Shown: positions 24,304 to 33,834, counted from the first letter of the stretch. The stretch: 64,000 nt of DNA from Actinoallomurus purpureus (GCF_024055795.1 NZ_JAMXMY010000001.1:248001-312000); one strand, 5' to 3'. The notes: generated from the sequence alone by a model not told the origin. A program made the numbers and translations.

Positions 24304-25824
24304 GTGACGGACAGAGCCCTTGAGGCGGCCGGGATCCTCAAGACGTTTCCGGGCACGGTCGCCCTCGACCATGTCTCGCTCACGCTGGCGCGCGGTGAGG
24401 TGCACGCGCTGACCGGGGAGAACGGCGTGGGCAAGTCCACGCTCGTCAAGGTCCTGTCGGGTGTCCACCGGCCGGACGCCGGACGGCTACGGCGGGACGG
24501 CGAACGGGTTCGGTTCGGCGGCCCGTTGGACGCCCGACGCGCGGGCATCATGGCGGTCCATCAGGACGACGCGCTCATCCCTTCGATGAGCATCGCGCGC
24601 AACCTGTTCGCCGGCGCGGAGCCGAGGGGCCGGTTCGGCCTCATCGACCTCGTGCGGATGAACGAACAGGCCGCCGGCCTCCTGGCGGGCTACGGCCTGC
24701 GGGTGGACGTACGCCGGCCGCTGGCCGCACTGGACCCGGGCGCGCGCACGCTCGTCGCGCTGGCCCGCGTGGTCATGGCGGGCGCCGAGGTGATCATTCT
24801 CGACGAGCCGACCGCCGAGATGGAGCCGCCGCAGGTCGAGACGCTTTTCCGGGTCGTTTCCGAGCAGCGCGAGCAGGGCCGGGCGGTGCTGTACGTCAGC
24901 CATCGGCTGGACGAGCTGTACCGGCTCGGCGACCGGCTGACCGTGCTGCGCGCCGGCCGCGTCGTCCACAGTGGGCCGTTCGGGGCCCTCGACCGGCGCA
25001 CGCTGGTCTCGATCATGCTCGGTCGGCCGCTCCGGCGGGTGCCGACCACCGCGCCCGGGGCGGCCGTCGAGGTCCCGGCCGATCCGCCGTACCTCCGGGC
25101 CACCGGGTTGACGCGCCGCCACGCGCTGGCCGACGTCTCGCTGGAGCTTCGGGAGGGTGAGGTGCTCGGGCTGGGCGGCCTGCTGGGGGCGGGACGTTCG
25201 GAGACCGCCAAGGCGATCGCGGGAGCGCTGACGCTGGACGCCGGCCAGGTCACGGTGGCAGGCGCGCCGTTGCGGCGGCGCTCGATCGTCGGCGCGATCC
25301 GCGCGGGCGTCGGTCTCCTGCCGGAGAACCGCGCCACCGAGGGGATCATCCCGTCGCTGTCGGTCCGCGACAACATCGCGCTGGCCGCGCTGCCACGCCT
25401 CTCGCGTTTCGGCATCGTCTCGGGTGCGCGCATCGACCGGGTGGTGGCGACCTTCATGCGCCGTCTGAACATCAAGGCGACGTCACCGCTGCAGAAGGTC
25501 GCCGAGCTGTCCAGCGGCAACCAGCAGAAGGTGCTGCTGGCCCGCTGGCTCGCGATGCAGCCCAAGGTGCTCCTGCTGGACGAGCCGACCCGCGGCATCG
25601 ACGTCGGCGCCAAGGCCCAGCTACGCGACCTACTGGACGAGCTCGCCGTGGCCGGCCTGGCCATCCTGTTGATCTCCTCCGACCTCGAAGAGCTGGTGTC
25701 CGGCTGCGATCGCGTGGTCGTGCTGCGCGACGGCATGGTCGCCGCCGAGCTGACTGGCCTGGAAGTGACCGAGGACCGCATCATCGCCGCCATGGCCACC
25801 GGTGCCGAGCCACCGGCTCGCTGA
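24304..25824 (+). CDS. RbsA-type sugar ABC ATPase without adjacent permease
   Basis: A 506-residue tandem ATPase of the CUT2 class. The first domain has Walker A GENGVGKST and Walker B VIILDEPTAEMEP, but its signature is LAALDPGARTLVALARV rather than an LSxGQ form. The second domain is strong in the signature (ELSSGNQQKVLLARW) and Walker B (LLLDEPTRGIDVGAK), with the degenerate Walker A LLGAGRSETAK usual for the second half of RbsA. No permease or binding protein follows. GTG 24304 follows GGGAGGTG. It may energise the permeases at 32-33 kb or be a paralogous leftover. Confidence 0.88.
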   Translation: MTDRALEAAGILKTFPGTVALDHVSLTLARGEVHALTGENGVGKSTLVKVLSGVHRPDAGRLRRDGERVRFGGPLDARRAGIMAVHQDDALIPSMSIARNLFAGAEPRGRFGLIDLVRMNEQAAGLLAGYGLRVDVRRPLAALDPGARTLVALARVVMAGAEVIILDEPTAEMEPPQVETLFRVVSEQREQGRAVLYVSHRLDELYRLGDRLTVLRAGRVVHSGPFGALDRRTLVSIMLGRPLRRVPTTAPGAAVEVPADPPYLRATGLTRRHALADVSLELREGEVLGLGGLLGAGRSETAKAIAGALTLDAGQVTVAGAPLRRRSIVGAIRAGVGLLPENRATEGIIPSLSVRDNIALAALPRLSRFGIVSGARIDRVVATFMRRLNIKATSPLQKVAELSSGNQQKVLLARWLAMQPKVLLLDEPTRGIDVGAKAQLRDLLDELAVAGLAILLISSDLEELVSGCDRVVVLRDGMVAAELTGLEVTEDRIIAAMATGAEPPAR

Positions 25825-25846
25825 CCAGGCCCGCACTCGCCGGAGT

Positions 25847-25942
25847 GCTCCGTACCGAATACTCGGTGAAAGCGCTGCCGGTCGGGGATGAACGCCGTGA
25901 ATCCGCGTCGCCGGCGCGCGCTCACCGAGCATTCCGTACCGG
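25847..25942. repeat. imperfect 23-bp inverted repeat after the orphan ATPase
   Basis: A left arm around ACCGAATACTCGGTGA and a right arm around TCACCGAGCATTCCGTAC match over about 20 of 23 positions, with one indel, separated by about 50 bp. It could be a long-loop terminator or the ends of a small non-autonomous element. The rest of 25825-26017 shows no gene. Confidence 0.45.
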
Positions 25943-26017
25943 ATGGACGAGGGCCGCCGCCGTCAGCCCCCACGTCCAAGCCACCGGACCACTGAGGTGG
26001 ATACCGGTCGCCGGTCC

Positions 26018-26278
26018 TCAGGAATGATCCAGGGTCCACTCGAGGATGCCGCCCGACACGCCGTCGGCCAGGTGTGCCTCCAGCCGGAACGCGGCGGCCC
26101 GTACGGGAGTGAACGTCGTGCGGTTGTAGGTGTCGCGCGCGGTGCCGTACGCGGAGGGGTTCTCGACCGGCCGCCAGGTGTCACCGTCGCGGTACATCAG
26201 CCGCCATGACGCCGGGACGCGGCACTGCCCGTGTCCGGTGATGGTGAGGCCACGAGTGAGGAACGTCCGTCGTTCCAT
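26018..26278 (-). pseudogene. internally deleted secreted glycosidase remnant
   Basis: A good site (GGAGAGGAG) starts MERRTFLTRGLTI, the opening of a Tat or Sec signal. After GHGQ the frame jumps to CRVPASWRLMYRDGDTWRPV, NPSAYGTARDTYNRTTF, TPVRAAAFRLEAHL and GGILEWTLD. That tail resembles the C-terminal domain of large secreted glycoside hydrolases (GH127-like or beta-galactosidase-like). The catalytic middle is missing but the frame is preserved, leaving 86 residues. It lies downstream of the GH2 gene, on the same strand. Confidence 0.6.
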
Positions 26279-26301
26279 CGGCTCTCTCCTCTCCAAGGGA
26301 G

Positions 26302-26330
26302 GCGGGAGGGGCCCTGGCGGCCCCTCCCGC
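26302..26330 (-). terminator. terminator of the GH2 gene
   Basis: GCGGGAGGGGCC with its perfect 12-bp complement and a 5-nt loop lies 6 bp past the GH2 stop codon on the minus strand. Confidence 0.8.
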
Positions 26331-26336
26331 ACCGTG

Positions 26337-28847
26337 TCACTTGCCGGACTGGTACAGCTTGGCGACGTCGTCGGCGGACAGGGCCCGGTCGAATACGTGC
26401 ACCTGGTCGAGGACGCCCGGCCAGAAGTCGACCTGGTTCCCGCCGTACCTGCCGCGGCCGATGACCGTGTGGCCGGTCGAGGAGTCGCCGAGGCACGCCG
26501 ACGCGGTCCCGGCCCTCTGCCCGTCGACGTACAGGGTCAGCGATCCGGTCGCGGCGTCGCGGACGCCGGTGAGGTGGTACCACCGCCCGGTCTCCGGGGC
26601 GCCCGGCGCGAGCGCCCGCACTCCGGCGAAGCTGAACGCGAACCGGTCGTCCGCGCCGGAGTACTGCAGGTAGAAGGCGCTGTTGGTGTCGCCGTCCTGG
26701 CTGACCGCCGTGGCGAACGAACCCCGCCGGTCGAGTTTCACCCAGGCGGACACGCTGTAGTTCCCGGTCGTGTCCAGGATGGCCGCGCCGGTGTCGGCGA
26801 ACTGGTTCGAGCCGTTGAACTGCAGCGCGGACCCGGAGTGACCGCCGGCCCACGTCGGCCCGTTCACGAGCGTCGCGTCGTGCGTGCCGGCCGCGTCCTT
26901 GGCGACCGTGCCGGATCCCTCGTCGAGCGGGTAGAAGCTCACGCCGTCGAGCCCGGGTGTGCCGGGCGGGAAGGTCTCGCCGCCGCCCTTGCCGACCGAG
27001 CCGGACGCCTTGATGAGGGCCTGGTTGGCCGCGCGGACCTCGTTCGCGCCGGGCTTGAGCACCTGCCGGTCGTAGGTGTAGATGCCGTTGAGCTCGTTCT
27101 CGACGTCGGTGATCTGGGTGTAGACCGACGCCGAGACCCCGCACCGCTTCTCGACCTGCAGCAGGCGGTTCTGCAGCTCGGTGTAGCGCCGGGTCAGCGT
27201 GGCCTGGTCGGGCTCCATCTCGTACGCGAAGCCGTGCGCGGGGTCGTACATGTGGCCGTCGACCTTGAGGCCGAGACCGCCGTACTCCCCGTCCACCGCG
27301 GCCCGCGCGCCCTGCTGGACCGGTGTGCCGGGGCCGACGTAGTCGTGGTTGTCGTAGATGTCGCCCGCGCCGGTGTCGGGTAGGGAGTCGCAGCAGTTGA
27401 TGCCACTGTCGGGGTTCACGAGCCGGCTCGGGTCCCAGCTCTTGACCTGGGCGGCGATGCGCTCCGGCTCGTACTCGCCCCAGCCCTCGTTGAAGGGCAC
27501 CCACACGACGATGGACGGGTGGCTGCGGTGCTGGTCGACGAGCGCGCGCAGCTCGGTCTCGAACTGCGTCTTGACCGCCGCGGACGGCGAGTGCCCGGCG
27601 TACATCGCGGGCATGTCCTGCCAGACGAGCAGGCCGAGCCGGTCGGCCCAGTAGTACCAGCGGTCGGGTTCGACCTTGACGTGCTTGCGGACCATGTTGA
27701 AGCCGAGGCGCTTGTGCGCCTGCAGGTCGAACCGCAGGGCGGCGTCGGTCGGGGCGGTGTAGATGCCGTCCGGCCAGAATCCCTGGTCCAGGGTGCCGAC
27801 CTGCATGACGAACTTTCCGTTGAGCAGCATCCGCACCTTGCCGTCGGGACCCTTGCCGAGCCCGATCGAGCGCATCCCGAAGTACGAGCCGACCTCGTCG
27901 ACGACCTTCCGGCCGTCCCGGATCCGTACCTTCAGCGTGTAGAGGTACGGGTGGTCCGGCGTCCACAGGCGCGGCCTGCGGACGGGAACGCGCAGCTCGG
28001 CGCCTGCCGCACCGACGGCCCGGCCCACCTCATGGTGCCCGGCGTACGCGACGGCCTCGACCGTCCGCGCCGAGGTCCCGGCGACGTGGGTCGTCAGCCG
28101 GAGCGCCTTGGCGGACAGGTCCGGGGTGGCGTCGAGACGCGAGACGTACGCCTCGGACACCGGCTCCATCCACACGGTCTGCCAGATCCCGGAGGACGGG
28201 GTGTAAAAGATGCCGTCACCCGGCTTGCGCTGCTTGCCGAGCGCCTGACCGCCGATGTCGGTGGGGTCGTCCACGCCGACCAGCAGCTCCTGCGGTCCGG
28301 TGCCCCGGACGGCGCCGGTCACGTCGGCGGAGAAGCCGTCGTAGCCACCGGTGTGGGCGGCGACCTGTGTGCCGTTCACATAGACGGTGGCGTGGTAGTC
28401 GACGGCCTGGAAGTGCAGGAGGAGCCGCTGACCGTGCCAGGAGCGCGGGACGGTGAACGTCCGGCGGTACCACATGTGGTCGACGTGCCGCTTGATCCCG
28501 GACAGTGCCGACTCGACCGGGTACGGGACGAGGATCCGTTCGCCCAGCGTCTTGCCGGTCGGCGGTGCCTCGCCGGCGGACGCCTCGGCGAACTGCCATT
28601 CGCCGTTGAGGTTCTGCCACCGGGACCTGGTCAGCTGGGGCCGCGGGTAATCCGGCAGCGCGTTGCGCGGCGACACCTGGGCAGTCCACGGGGTGGTCAG
28701 CGGAGGGGTCTGGGCCTTCCATGACGTGGACGCGCGCGCCGACGCCGGCGCCGGGGCGACGAGCGCGGCCAGCAGCGCGACCGCGAGGCCGATGACGACG
28801 GCCGGACCACGGGGTCGGGCGAGGCTGGATGATCGGAGGGCGGGCAC
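26337..28847 (-). CDS. secreted GH2 glycoside hydrolase with C-terminal LamG domain
   Basis: An 836-residue extracellular enzyme. The signal peptide spans about residues 1-38 (ending APASARA). The sugar-binding domain follows with WYRRTFTVP and VYVNGTQVAAHTGGYDGF, then an immunoglobulin-like domain, then the TIM barrel with acid/base Glu454 (FNEGWGEYEP) and nucleophile Glu521 (DGEYGG). A concanavalin-like LamG domain (about 640-836) closes it. It is beta-galactosidase or beta-glucuronidase-like; exact substrate unknown. GTG 28847 gives the best signal peptide, although the frame is open further upstream. It is divergent from the sugar ABC operon. Confidence 0.9.
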   Translation of the reverse strand: MPALRSSSLARPRGPAVVIGLAVALLAALVAPAPASARASTSWKAQTPPLTTPWTAQVSPRNALPDYPRPQLTRSRWQNLNGEWQFAEASAGEAPPTGKTLGERILVPYPVESALSGIKRHVDHMWYRRTFTVPRSWHGQRLLLHFQAVDYHATVYVNGTQVAAHTGGYDGFSADVTGAVRGTGPQELLVGVDDPTDIGGQALGKQRKPGDGIFYTPSSGIWQTVWMEPVSEAYVSRLDATPDLSAKALRLTTHVAGTSARTVEAVAYAGHHEVGRAVGAAGAELRVPVRRPRLWTPDHPYLYTLKVRIRDGRKVVDEVGSYFGMRSIGLGKGPDGKVRMLLNGKFVMQVGTLDQGFWPDGIYTAPTDAALRFDLQAHKRLGFNMVRKHVKVEPDRWYYWADRLGLLVWQDMPAMYAGHSPSAAVKTQFETELRALVDQHRSHPSIVVWVPFNEGWGEYEPERIAAQVKSWDPSRLVNPDSGINCCDSLPDTGAGDIYDNHDYVGPGTPVQQGARAAVDGEYGGLGLKVDGHMYDPAHGFAYEMEPDQATLTRRYTELQNRLLQVEKRCGVSASVYTQITDVENELNGIYTYDRQVLKPGANEVRAANQALIKASGSVGKGGGETFPPGTPGLDGVSFYPLDEGSGTVAKDAAGTHDATLVNGPTWAGGHSGSALQFNGSNQFADTGAAILDTTGNYSVSAWVKLDRRGSFATAVSQDGDTNSAFYLQYSGADDRFAFSFAGVRALAPGAPETGRWYHLTGVRDAATGSLTLYVDGQRAGTASACLGDSSTGHTVIGRGRYGGNQVDFWPGVLDQVHVFDRALSADDVAKLYQSGK

Positions 28848-28997
28848 GGCAGACTCCCATCTGCTCGACAGGGCGATGAGCGGAGGGGGCGGGGCGATGG
28901 GGGACGCGCCCCGCCGGGACATACGGAGGCCGAGAGGAGGCGGACGCTGGAACAGCCGGTACCGGGTGCCCACAGCATGAACGGCCCTGATCGATAG

Positions 28998-29060
28998 TGC
29001 AAGATTTGGATCGAAACATCCGATCTGGCTGATCGCTATTGACAGAACCCGATCGCGGTA
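28998..29060. promoter_or_regulatory. shared GH2/ABC promoter region with GATCG repeats
   Basis: Between the divergent GH2 and ABC operon, GATCG-N7-CGATC forms an inverted repeat within TTTGGATCGAAACATCCGATC-like sequence. Several further GATCG half-sites lie nearby, and a TTGACA is at about 29039. Arrangement suggests a common repressor; the DeoR protein at 23.4 kb is a candidate. Confidence 0.4.
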
Positions 29061-29104
29061 GGTCCAATTACCGGCATCTCGCCTTCGCCTGGGAAGGACC
29101 TGCC

Positions 29105-30190
29105 ATGACCGTCCCCCCGTACCGCCGCCCGCGCCCGGCCCTGCTCAGCACCACGATCATCGCGATCACCGCCGCCCTCGTCGCCGGCTGCGCCAAGTCC
29201 GAGAAGGACCAGCCGACGGGAGGCGGGGGCGCCCAGGCCGGACAGGTGGTGCAGAGTCCGTCCGGCTCCGCGCCGTCCTGCACGCTGAGCAAGTTCGGCG
29301 GAACGAAGTTCGATCCGAAGACCGCGGTCGTGGGGTTCTCGCAGTCCGAGAAGGAGGCCAACCCCTTCCGCATCGCGGAGACGCAGTCGATCAAGGCGGA
29401 GGCGAAGCAGGAGGGCATCGCCGGCCTGCGCGTCACCAACGGCCAGTCCCAGTTCAGCAAGCAGATCAGCGACGTGCAGCAGCTCATCGCACAGGGGGCG
29501 AAGGCCCTGGTCATCGCGCCGCTCAACTCGGACGGGTGGGAACCGGTCCTGCAGCAGGCGACCGCGAAGCACATCCCGATCATCACGGTCGACCGGAAGA
29601 TCAACGCCACCGCCTGCAAGGACTACGTGACCTTCATCGGGTCCGACTTCTACCAGCAGGGCAAGCGGGCCGCCGACCAGATGATCAAAGCGCTGAACGG
29701 CAAGGGCAAGGTCGCGATCCTCCTCGGCTCGTCCGGCAACAACGTGACGACCGAGCGCACCAACGGCTTCAAGGAAGAGATCGCCAAGCAGGCGCCCGGC
29801 ATCCAGATCACCTTCGAGCAGACGGGCGACTTCGCCCGCGAGAAGGGCCAGCAGGTCACCGAGCAGATGATCCAGAGTCATCCGGACGTGGGCGCCATCT
29901 ACGCCGAGAACGACGAGATGGCGCTGGGCGCGGTGACCGCACTGAAGGGCGCCGGCAAGAAGGCCGGCGATGTCAAGATCGTCTCCGTGGACGGCACCCG
30001 GAACGCCGTGACGCAGATCGTCAGCGGCTGGATCTACGCGGTCGTGGAGTCGAACCCGCGCTTCGGCCCCCTGGCGTTCCAGACCCTCACCAAGTTCGTG
30101 AACGGCGAGCCGATCCCAGACAAGGTCATCATCTCCGACCGGGAGTACGACTCCTCCAACGCCGAGCAGTCCGTCGCGTCCGCCTACTGA
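29105..30190 (+). CDS. RbsB-like sugar-binding lipoprotein
   Basis: A 361-residue periplasmic-type binding protein (Peripla_BP_4). A lipoprotein signal ends ALVAGCAKSE with the lipidated Cys. The core shows VVGFSQSEKEANPFRIAE, KQISDVQQLIAQGAKALVIAP, IITVDRKINA, GKVAILLGSSGNNVTTERTNGF and AIYAENDEMALGAV, as in ribose, galactose and galactofuranose binders. ATG follows GGGAAGGACC. It is the first gene of the ABC operon. Confidence 0.93.
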   Translation: MTVPPYRRPRPALLSTTIIAITAALVAGCAKSEKDQPTGGGGAQAGQVVQSPSGSAPSCTLSKFGGTKFDPKTAVVGFSQSEKEANPFRIAETQSIKAEAKQEGIAGLRVTNGQSQFSKQISDVQQLIAQGAKALVIAPLNSDGWEPVLQQATAKHIPIITVDRKINATACKDYVTFIGSDFYQQGKRAADQMIKALNGKGKVAILLGSSGNNVTTERTNGFKEEIAKQAPGIQITFEQTGDFAREKGQQVTEQMIQSHPDVGAIYAENDEMALGAVTALKGAGKKAGDVKIVSVDGTRNAVTQIVSGWIYAVVESNPRFGPLAFQTLTKFVNGEPIPDKVIISDREYDSSNAEQSVASAY

Positions 30191-30219
30191 TCGATGCTCC
30201 GACACGACCGGGGGTGCCC

Positions 30220-31791
30220 GTGACCACGTCCGAGGACCGGCCGCGACAGGACGCGCGACAGGACCCGCCGCGAGAGGACGCGCCGGTGCTGGACGCCCGC
30301 GACATCGTCAAGCGCTTCACCGGGGTGCTGGCCCTGGACCGGGTGTCCCTGAGCCTGCGTCCCGGTGAGGTCCACGCGCTGGTCGGTGAGAACGGCGCGG
30401 GAAAGTCGACCCTCATCAAGGTGATCACCGGCGTGTACCGGCCCGACGACGGCGAGGTGCGCCTGGCCGGTCGGCCCGCCCGCTTCACCGGACCGCTCGA
30501 CGCGGGGCGCGCCGGTGTCCAGGCCGTGCACCAGGAGATCGGGCTGGTGCCGGACCTCAGCGTCGCCCGCAACCTGCTGCTCGGTCGAGAGCCGCGCCGC
30601 GCGTTCGGGCTGCTCGACGCGCGCCGCATGCACGAGACGGCAGCCCGGACGCTCGCGGCGTACGGCGTGCGGGTGGACGTCCGGCTGCCGCTCCGCTCGC
30701 TCGGCGTCGGCGCGCAGCAGATGGTCGCGCTGGCGCGGGCCGTCTCGGTCGACGCCCGCGTCGTCATCATGGACGAACCGACGTCCTCGCTCGAACCGCG
30801 TGAAGTCGATACGTTGTTCGGCGTCATCGACCGGCTCCGCGACCAGGGGATCGCCGTCGTCTACGTCAGCCACCGCCTGGACGAGCTGTACCGGATCTGC
30901 GACGGCGTGACGGTCCTGCGCGACGGCAGGGTCGTCCACCAGGGGACGCTCGCGGACCTCAACCGGATTCACCTCGTCTCGCTCATGCTGGGCCGCGACG
31001 TCGCGCAGGTCCGCGCCGAAGGCGTCACCCGGTTCTCGGGGGCGCACGAGGCATCCGCGGGGCCGCCGGTCCTGGAGGCGTACGGACTGTCGAGCCGGCA
31101 CCTGCTCGACGGCGTGTCGCTGACCGTCCGGCCCCGCGAGGTCGTCGGGCTGGGCGGCCTGCTGGGCGCGGGCCGTACGGAGACGGCGAAGGCGATCGCC
31201 GGCGTCCTGCCGCTCGACGCGGGCCGCGTCACCGTGGCAGGTCTGCGCGTACGTCGCGGGTCGGCCACGGCCGCCGTACGGGCGGGCATCGCGCTGCTGC
31301 CCGAGGACCGCAAGGCGGAGGGCATCGTGCCGACCCTGTCGGTCCGCGACAACATCGCGCTGGCCGCCCTCCCGCGTCTGGCCCGCGGCGGTCTCGTCTC
31401 CGACGCGCGCATCGACCGGATCGTGGACACCTTCATGAAGCGCCTGCGGATCAAGGCGACCGGACCGCACCAGCCGGTGGCCGAGCTGTCGGGCGGCAAC
31501 CAGCAGAAGGTGCTGCTGGCCCGCTGGATGGCCACCGAACCGAAGGTGCTCCTGCTGGACGAGCCGACGCGCGGCATCGACGTCGGCGCCAAGGCGGAGG
31601 TCCAGGCGCTGGTCGACGAACTCGCCGAGGCGGGCCTCGCCGTCCTGCTGATCTCCTCGGACCTCGAAGAGCTGGTCGAGGGATCGGATCGCGTCGTGGT
31701 CTTGAAGAACGGCGCCGTCGTCGGTGAGCTGATCGGAGACGAACTCACCGAGGAGGGCGTGATGACCACGATCGCCGCGGAGGTCCAATGA
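30220..31791 (+). CDS. RbsA-type sugar ABC transporter ATPase
   Basis: A 523-residue tandem ATPase. Domain 1 has GENGAGKST, the signature region LGVGAQQMVALARAV and VVIMDEPTSSLEP. Domain 2 has LLGAGRTETAK, ELSGGNQQKVLLARW and LLLDEPTRGIDVGAK. Both halves look more complete than in the orphan ATPase at 24.3 kb. It sits 29 bp after the binding protein, and its stop overlaps the first permease start by ATGA. Confidence 0.93.
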   Translation: MTTSEDRPRQDARQDPPREDAPVLDARDIVKRFTGVLALDRVSLSLRPGEVHALVGENGAGKSTLIKVITGVYRPDDGEVRLAGRPARFTGPLDAGRAGVQAVHQEIGLVPDLSVARNLLLGREPRRAFGLLDARRMHETAARTLAAYGVRVDVRLPLRSLGVGAQQMVALARAVSVDARVVIMDEPTSSLEPREVDTLFGVIDRLRDQGIAVVYVSHRLDELYRICDGVTVLRDGRVVHQGTLADLNRIHLVSLMLGRDVAQVRAEGVTRFSGAHEASAGPPVLEAYGLSSRHLLDGVSLTVRPREVVGLGGLLGAGRTETAKAIAGVLPLDAGRVTVAGLRVRRGSATAAVRAGIALLPEDRKAEGIVPTLSVRDNIALAALPRLARGGLVSDARIDRIVDTFMKRLRIKATGPHQPVAELSGGNQQKVLLARWMATEPKVLLLDEPTRGIDVGAKAEVQALVDELAEAGLAVLLISSDLEELVEGSDRVVVLKNGAVVGELIGDELTEEGVMTTIAAEVQ

Positions 31792-32753
31792 ACGAGACGG
31801 CCGTCGCACTGCCCCGGCCGACCGGCGGGCGGATACTGGCCTGGCTGCAGAACTACGGCGTGTACGCGGCGATCGCCGCGCTCGTCGTCGTGAACATCGC
31901 GATCACCCCGCACTTCCTCACCGTGGAGAACCTGCGGACCCAGCTCGTCCAGGTCGCACCGGTCGTCATCGTCTCCCTCGGCATGGCCCTGGTGATCGGT
32001 ACGGAGGGCGTCGACCTGTCCGTCGGATCGGTGATGGCCCTCGCGACCGCGCTGCTCCCGCTCTACCTCGGGTACGGCGCCGGCCCGGCGATCCTCGTGG
32101 CGCTGCTGGGCGGTGTCGCCGTCGGCCTGGTCAACGGCTCGCTCGTGGCGTTCGTGAACGTCCAGCCGATCGTCGCCACGCTCTGCCTGTTCGTCGGCGG
32201 CCGTGGGCTGGCATTGGTGCTGGCCGGCGGCCGGCTCAAGGACGTGCACGACGTCACCCTGCTGAACCTCGGCTCGTCGAGCGTCGCCGGAGTACCCCTC
32301 CCGGTGGTGGTCGCGGGCGCGCTGACCCTGGTGGTGACGGGCGTCGTCCGGCGTACGACCTTCGGCAGGCAACTCGTCGCGATCGGCGGCAACCGTACGG
32401 CCAGCGTCCTGTCCGGGCTGCCGGTCCGGCGGGTCCTCCTGCTGGTGTACGTCCTGTCCGGCGTGCTCGCCGCCGTCGCGGGCGTGCTCGCCACCGCGCG
32501 GTTGCAGGCCAGCGACCCGTCCTCGCTCGGCCTGCTCATGGAGTTGTCGGCGATCACCGCGGTCGTGGTCGGCGGCACCCCGCTCACCGGTGGCCGCGTA
32601 CGAGTGCTGGGCACCGTGGCCGGCGCGCTGCTGATCCAGCTCGTACGGGCGACGCTGATCAAACACAATCTGCCCGACTCGGTCGCCCAGATGGTACAGG
32701 CAGTGATCATCCTTGCCGCCGTGTACGCGGCGAGGGGAGGGTCGGGACGATGA
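31788..32753 (+). CDS. RbsC-like sugar ABC permease 1
   Basis: A 321-residue inner-membrane permease of the BPD_transp_2 family with about ten hydrophobic helices. It shows SLGMALVIGTEGVDLSVGSV, a hallmark of the family, and the late motif VVVGGTPLTGGRVRVLGTV. It overlaps both neighbours by 4 bp (ATGA), so translation is coupled. Confidence 0.93.
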   Translation: MNETAVALPRPTGGRILAWLQNYGVYAAIAALVVVNIAITPHFLTVENLRTQLVQVAPVVIVSLGMALVIGTEGVDLSVGSVMALATALLPLYLGYGAGPAILVALLGGVAVGLVNGSLVAFVNVQPIVATLCLFVGGRGLALVLAGGRLKDVHDVTLLNLGSSSVAGVPLPVVVAGALTLVVTGVVRRTTFGRQLVAIGGNRTASVLSGLPVRRVLLLVYVLSGVLAAVAGVLATARLQASDPSSLGLLMELSAITAVVVGGTPLTGGRVRVLGTVAGALLIQLVRATLIKHNLPDSVAQMVQAVIILAAVYAARGGSGR

Positions 32754-33760
32754 CGACCGAACAGGCGGCGACCGACGCGCCCGTCACCCACGACACCTAT
32801 GCCCTCGGCCGGCGCGACCGCGTCTTCGGCCTGATCCAGCGCCACGGCGCGACCGCGGTGCTCGTCCTCCTGCTCGCCGTCGGCTCGCTCTCCTTCAGCC
32901 GCTTCCCGACCACCGAGAACCTCGGCGACATCGCGATCACGTCATCGTTTCCCGCGATGGTGGCGCTGGGCATGACCTTCGTCATCATCACCGGCGGCAT
33001 CGACCTGTCGGTCGGCTCGGTGTTCGCGCTCGGCGGGGTCCTCGCCGCGTACGCGGTGCGGTGGGGGACCGCGGCCGGACTCCTGGTGCCGCTCGCGGTG
33101 TGCGGCGCGATCGGCCTGGTGCAGGGCCTCCTGATCGCCCGCGTGCGGCTCGCGCCCTTCATCGTCACGCTGGCCGGCCTGCTCGGCGCACGGGGCCTCC
33201 TGCTGTCGATCTCGCACGAGGGCGCGACGACGTACCTGATCCCGCACGGCTCGTTGCTCGCCCGGCTCGGCCAGGGACGCCTGTTCGGTCTGGGCCAGCC
33301 CGTCTACCTGACCCTCGCCCTCTTCGTCATCGGGGCCGTGCTGTTGCAGCGGACCGGATTCGGCCAGGCGGTGTACGCCATCGGCGGCGCCGAGGACGCC
33401 GCCGCCCTCATGGGCGTACGGGTCGCCCGCACGAAGATCATCGTGTACGTGCTGTCCGGCACTCTGGCCGGGCTCTCCGGGGCGTTGAACGCCGCCCGCC
33501 TGTCATCGGGCGTCACCATCCTCGGCACCGGCATGGAACTCGACGTGATCGCCGCGGTCGTCATCGGCGGCACGCTGCTGACCGGCGGCGCGGGCTCGGT
33601 CAGCGGCACGATCGCGGGAGTGCTGCTCCTCGGCGTGATCCAGAACCTGATCAACCAGATCGGCGACCTGTCCTCCTCCTACCAGCAGGTCGTCAGCGGC
33701 GCGTTCCTGGCCGTCGTCGTGGTGGTGCAGACCTACCTCAGCCGAGCGCGCCGACTCTGA
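32750..33760 (+). CDS. RbsC-like sugar ABC permease 2
   Basis: A 336-residue permease partner of the preceding gene, with the family motifs ALGMTFVIITGGIDLSVGSV and VIGGTLLTGGAGSVSGTI. Two permeases with one tandem ATPase are seen in galactofuranose (YtfT/YjfF) and related systems. The last 160 bp of this gene and the following 40 bp recur at 35.1-35.3 kb. Confidence 0.93.
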   Translation: MTTEQAATDAPVTHDTYALGRRDRVFGLIQRHGATAVLVLLLAVGSLSFSRFPTTENLGDIAITSSFPAMVALGMTFVIITGGIDLSVGSVFALGGVLAAYAVRWGTAAGLLVPLAVCGAIGLVQGLLIARVRLAPFIVTLAGLLGARGLLLSISHEGATTYLIPHGSLLARLGQGRLFGLGQPVYLTLALFVIGAVLLQRTGFGQAVYAIGGAEDAAALMGVRVARTKIIVYVLSGTLAGLSGALNAARLSSGVTILGTGMELDVIAAVVIGGTLLTGGAGSVSGTIAGVLLLGVIQNLINQIGDLSSSYQQVVSGAFLAVVVVVQTYLSRARRL

Positions 33761-33801
33761 CCGACCGGCCGGCGCGCGGCAACCCCGATGGCCGTAACCG
33801 G
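33594..33801. repeat. direct repeat copy 1 (permease 3' end)
   Basis: The 3' end of permease 2 and the following intergenic sequence. A shortened copy lies at 35144-35304, so the MFS gene is bracketed by the two. Confidence 0.88.
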
Positions 33802-33834
33802 AACAAAATGATCGCTGATGCGAGGAGACCCAGT

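Noticed and set aside
26130-28724. Two long plus-strand frames over the GH2 gene
   Set aside because: They are antisense to a gene with clear catalytic motifs and have no domains or ribosome sites.
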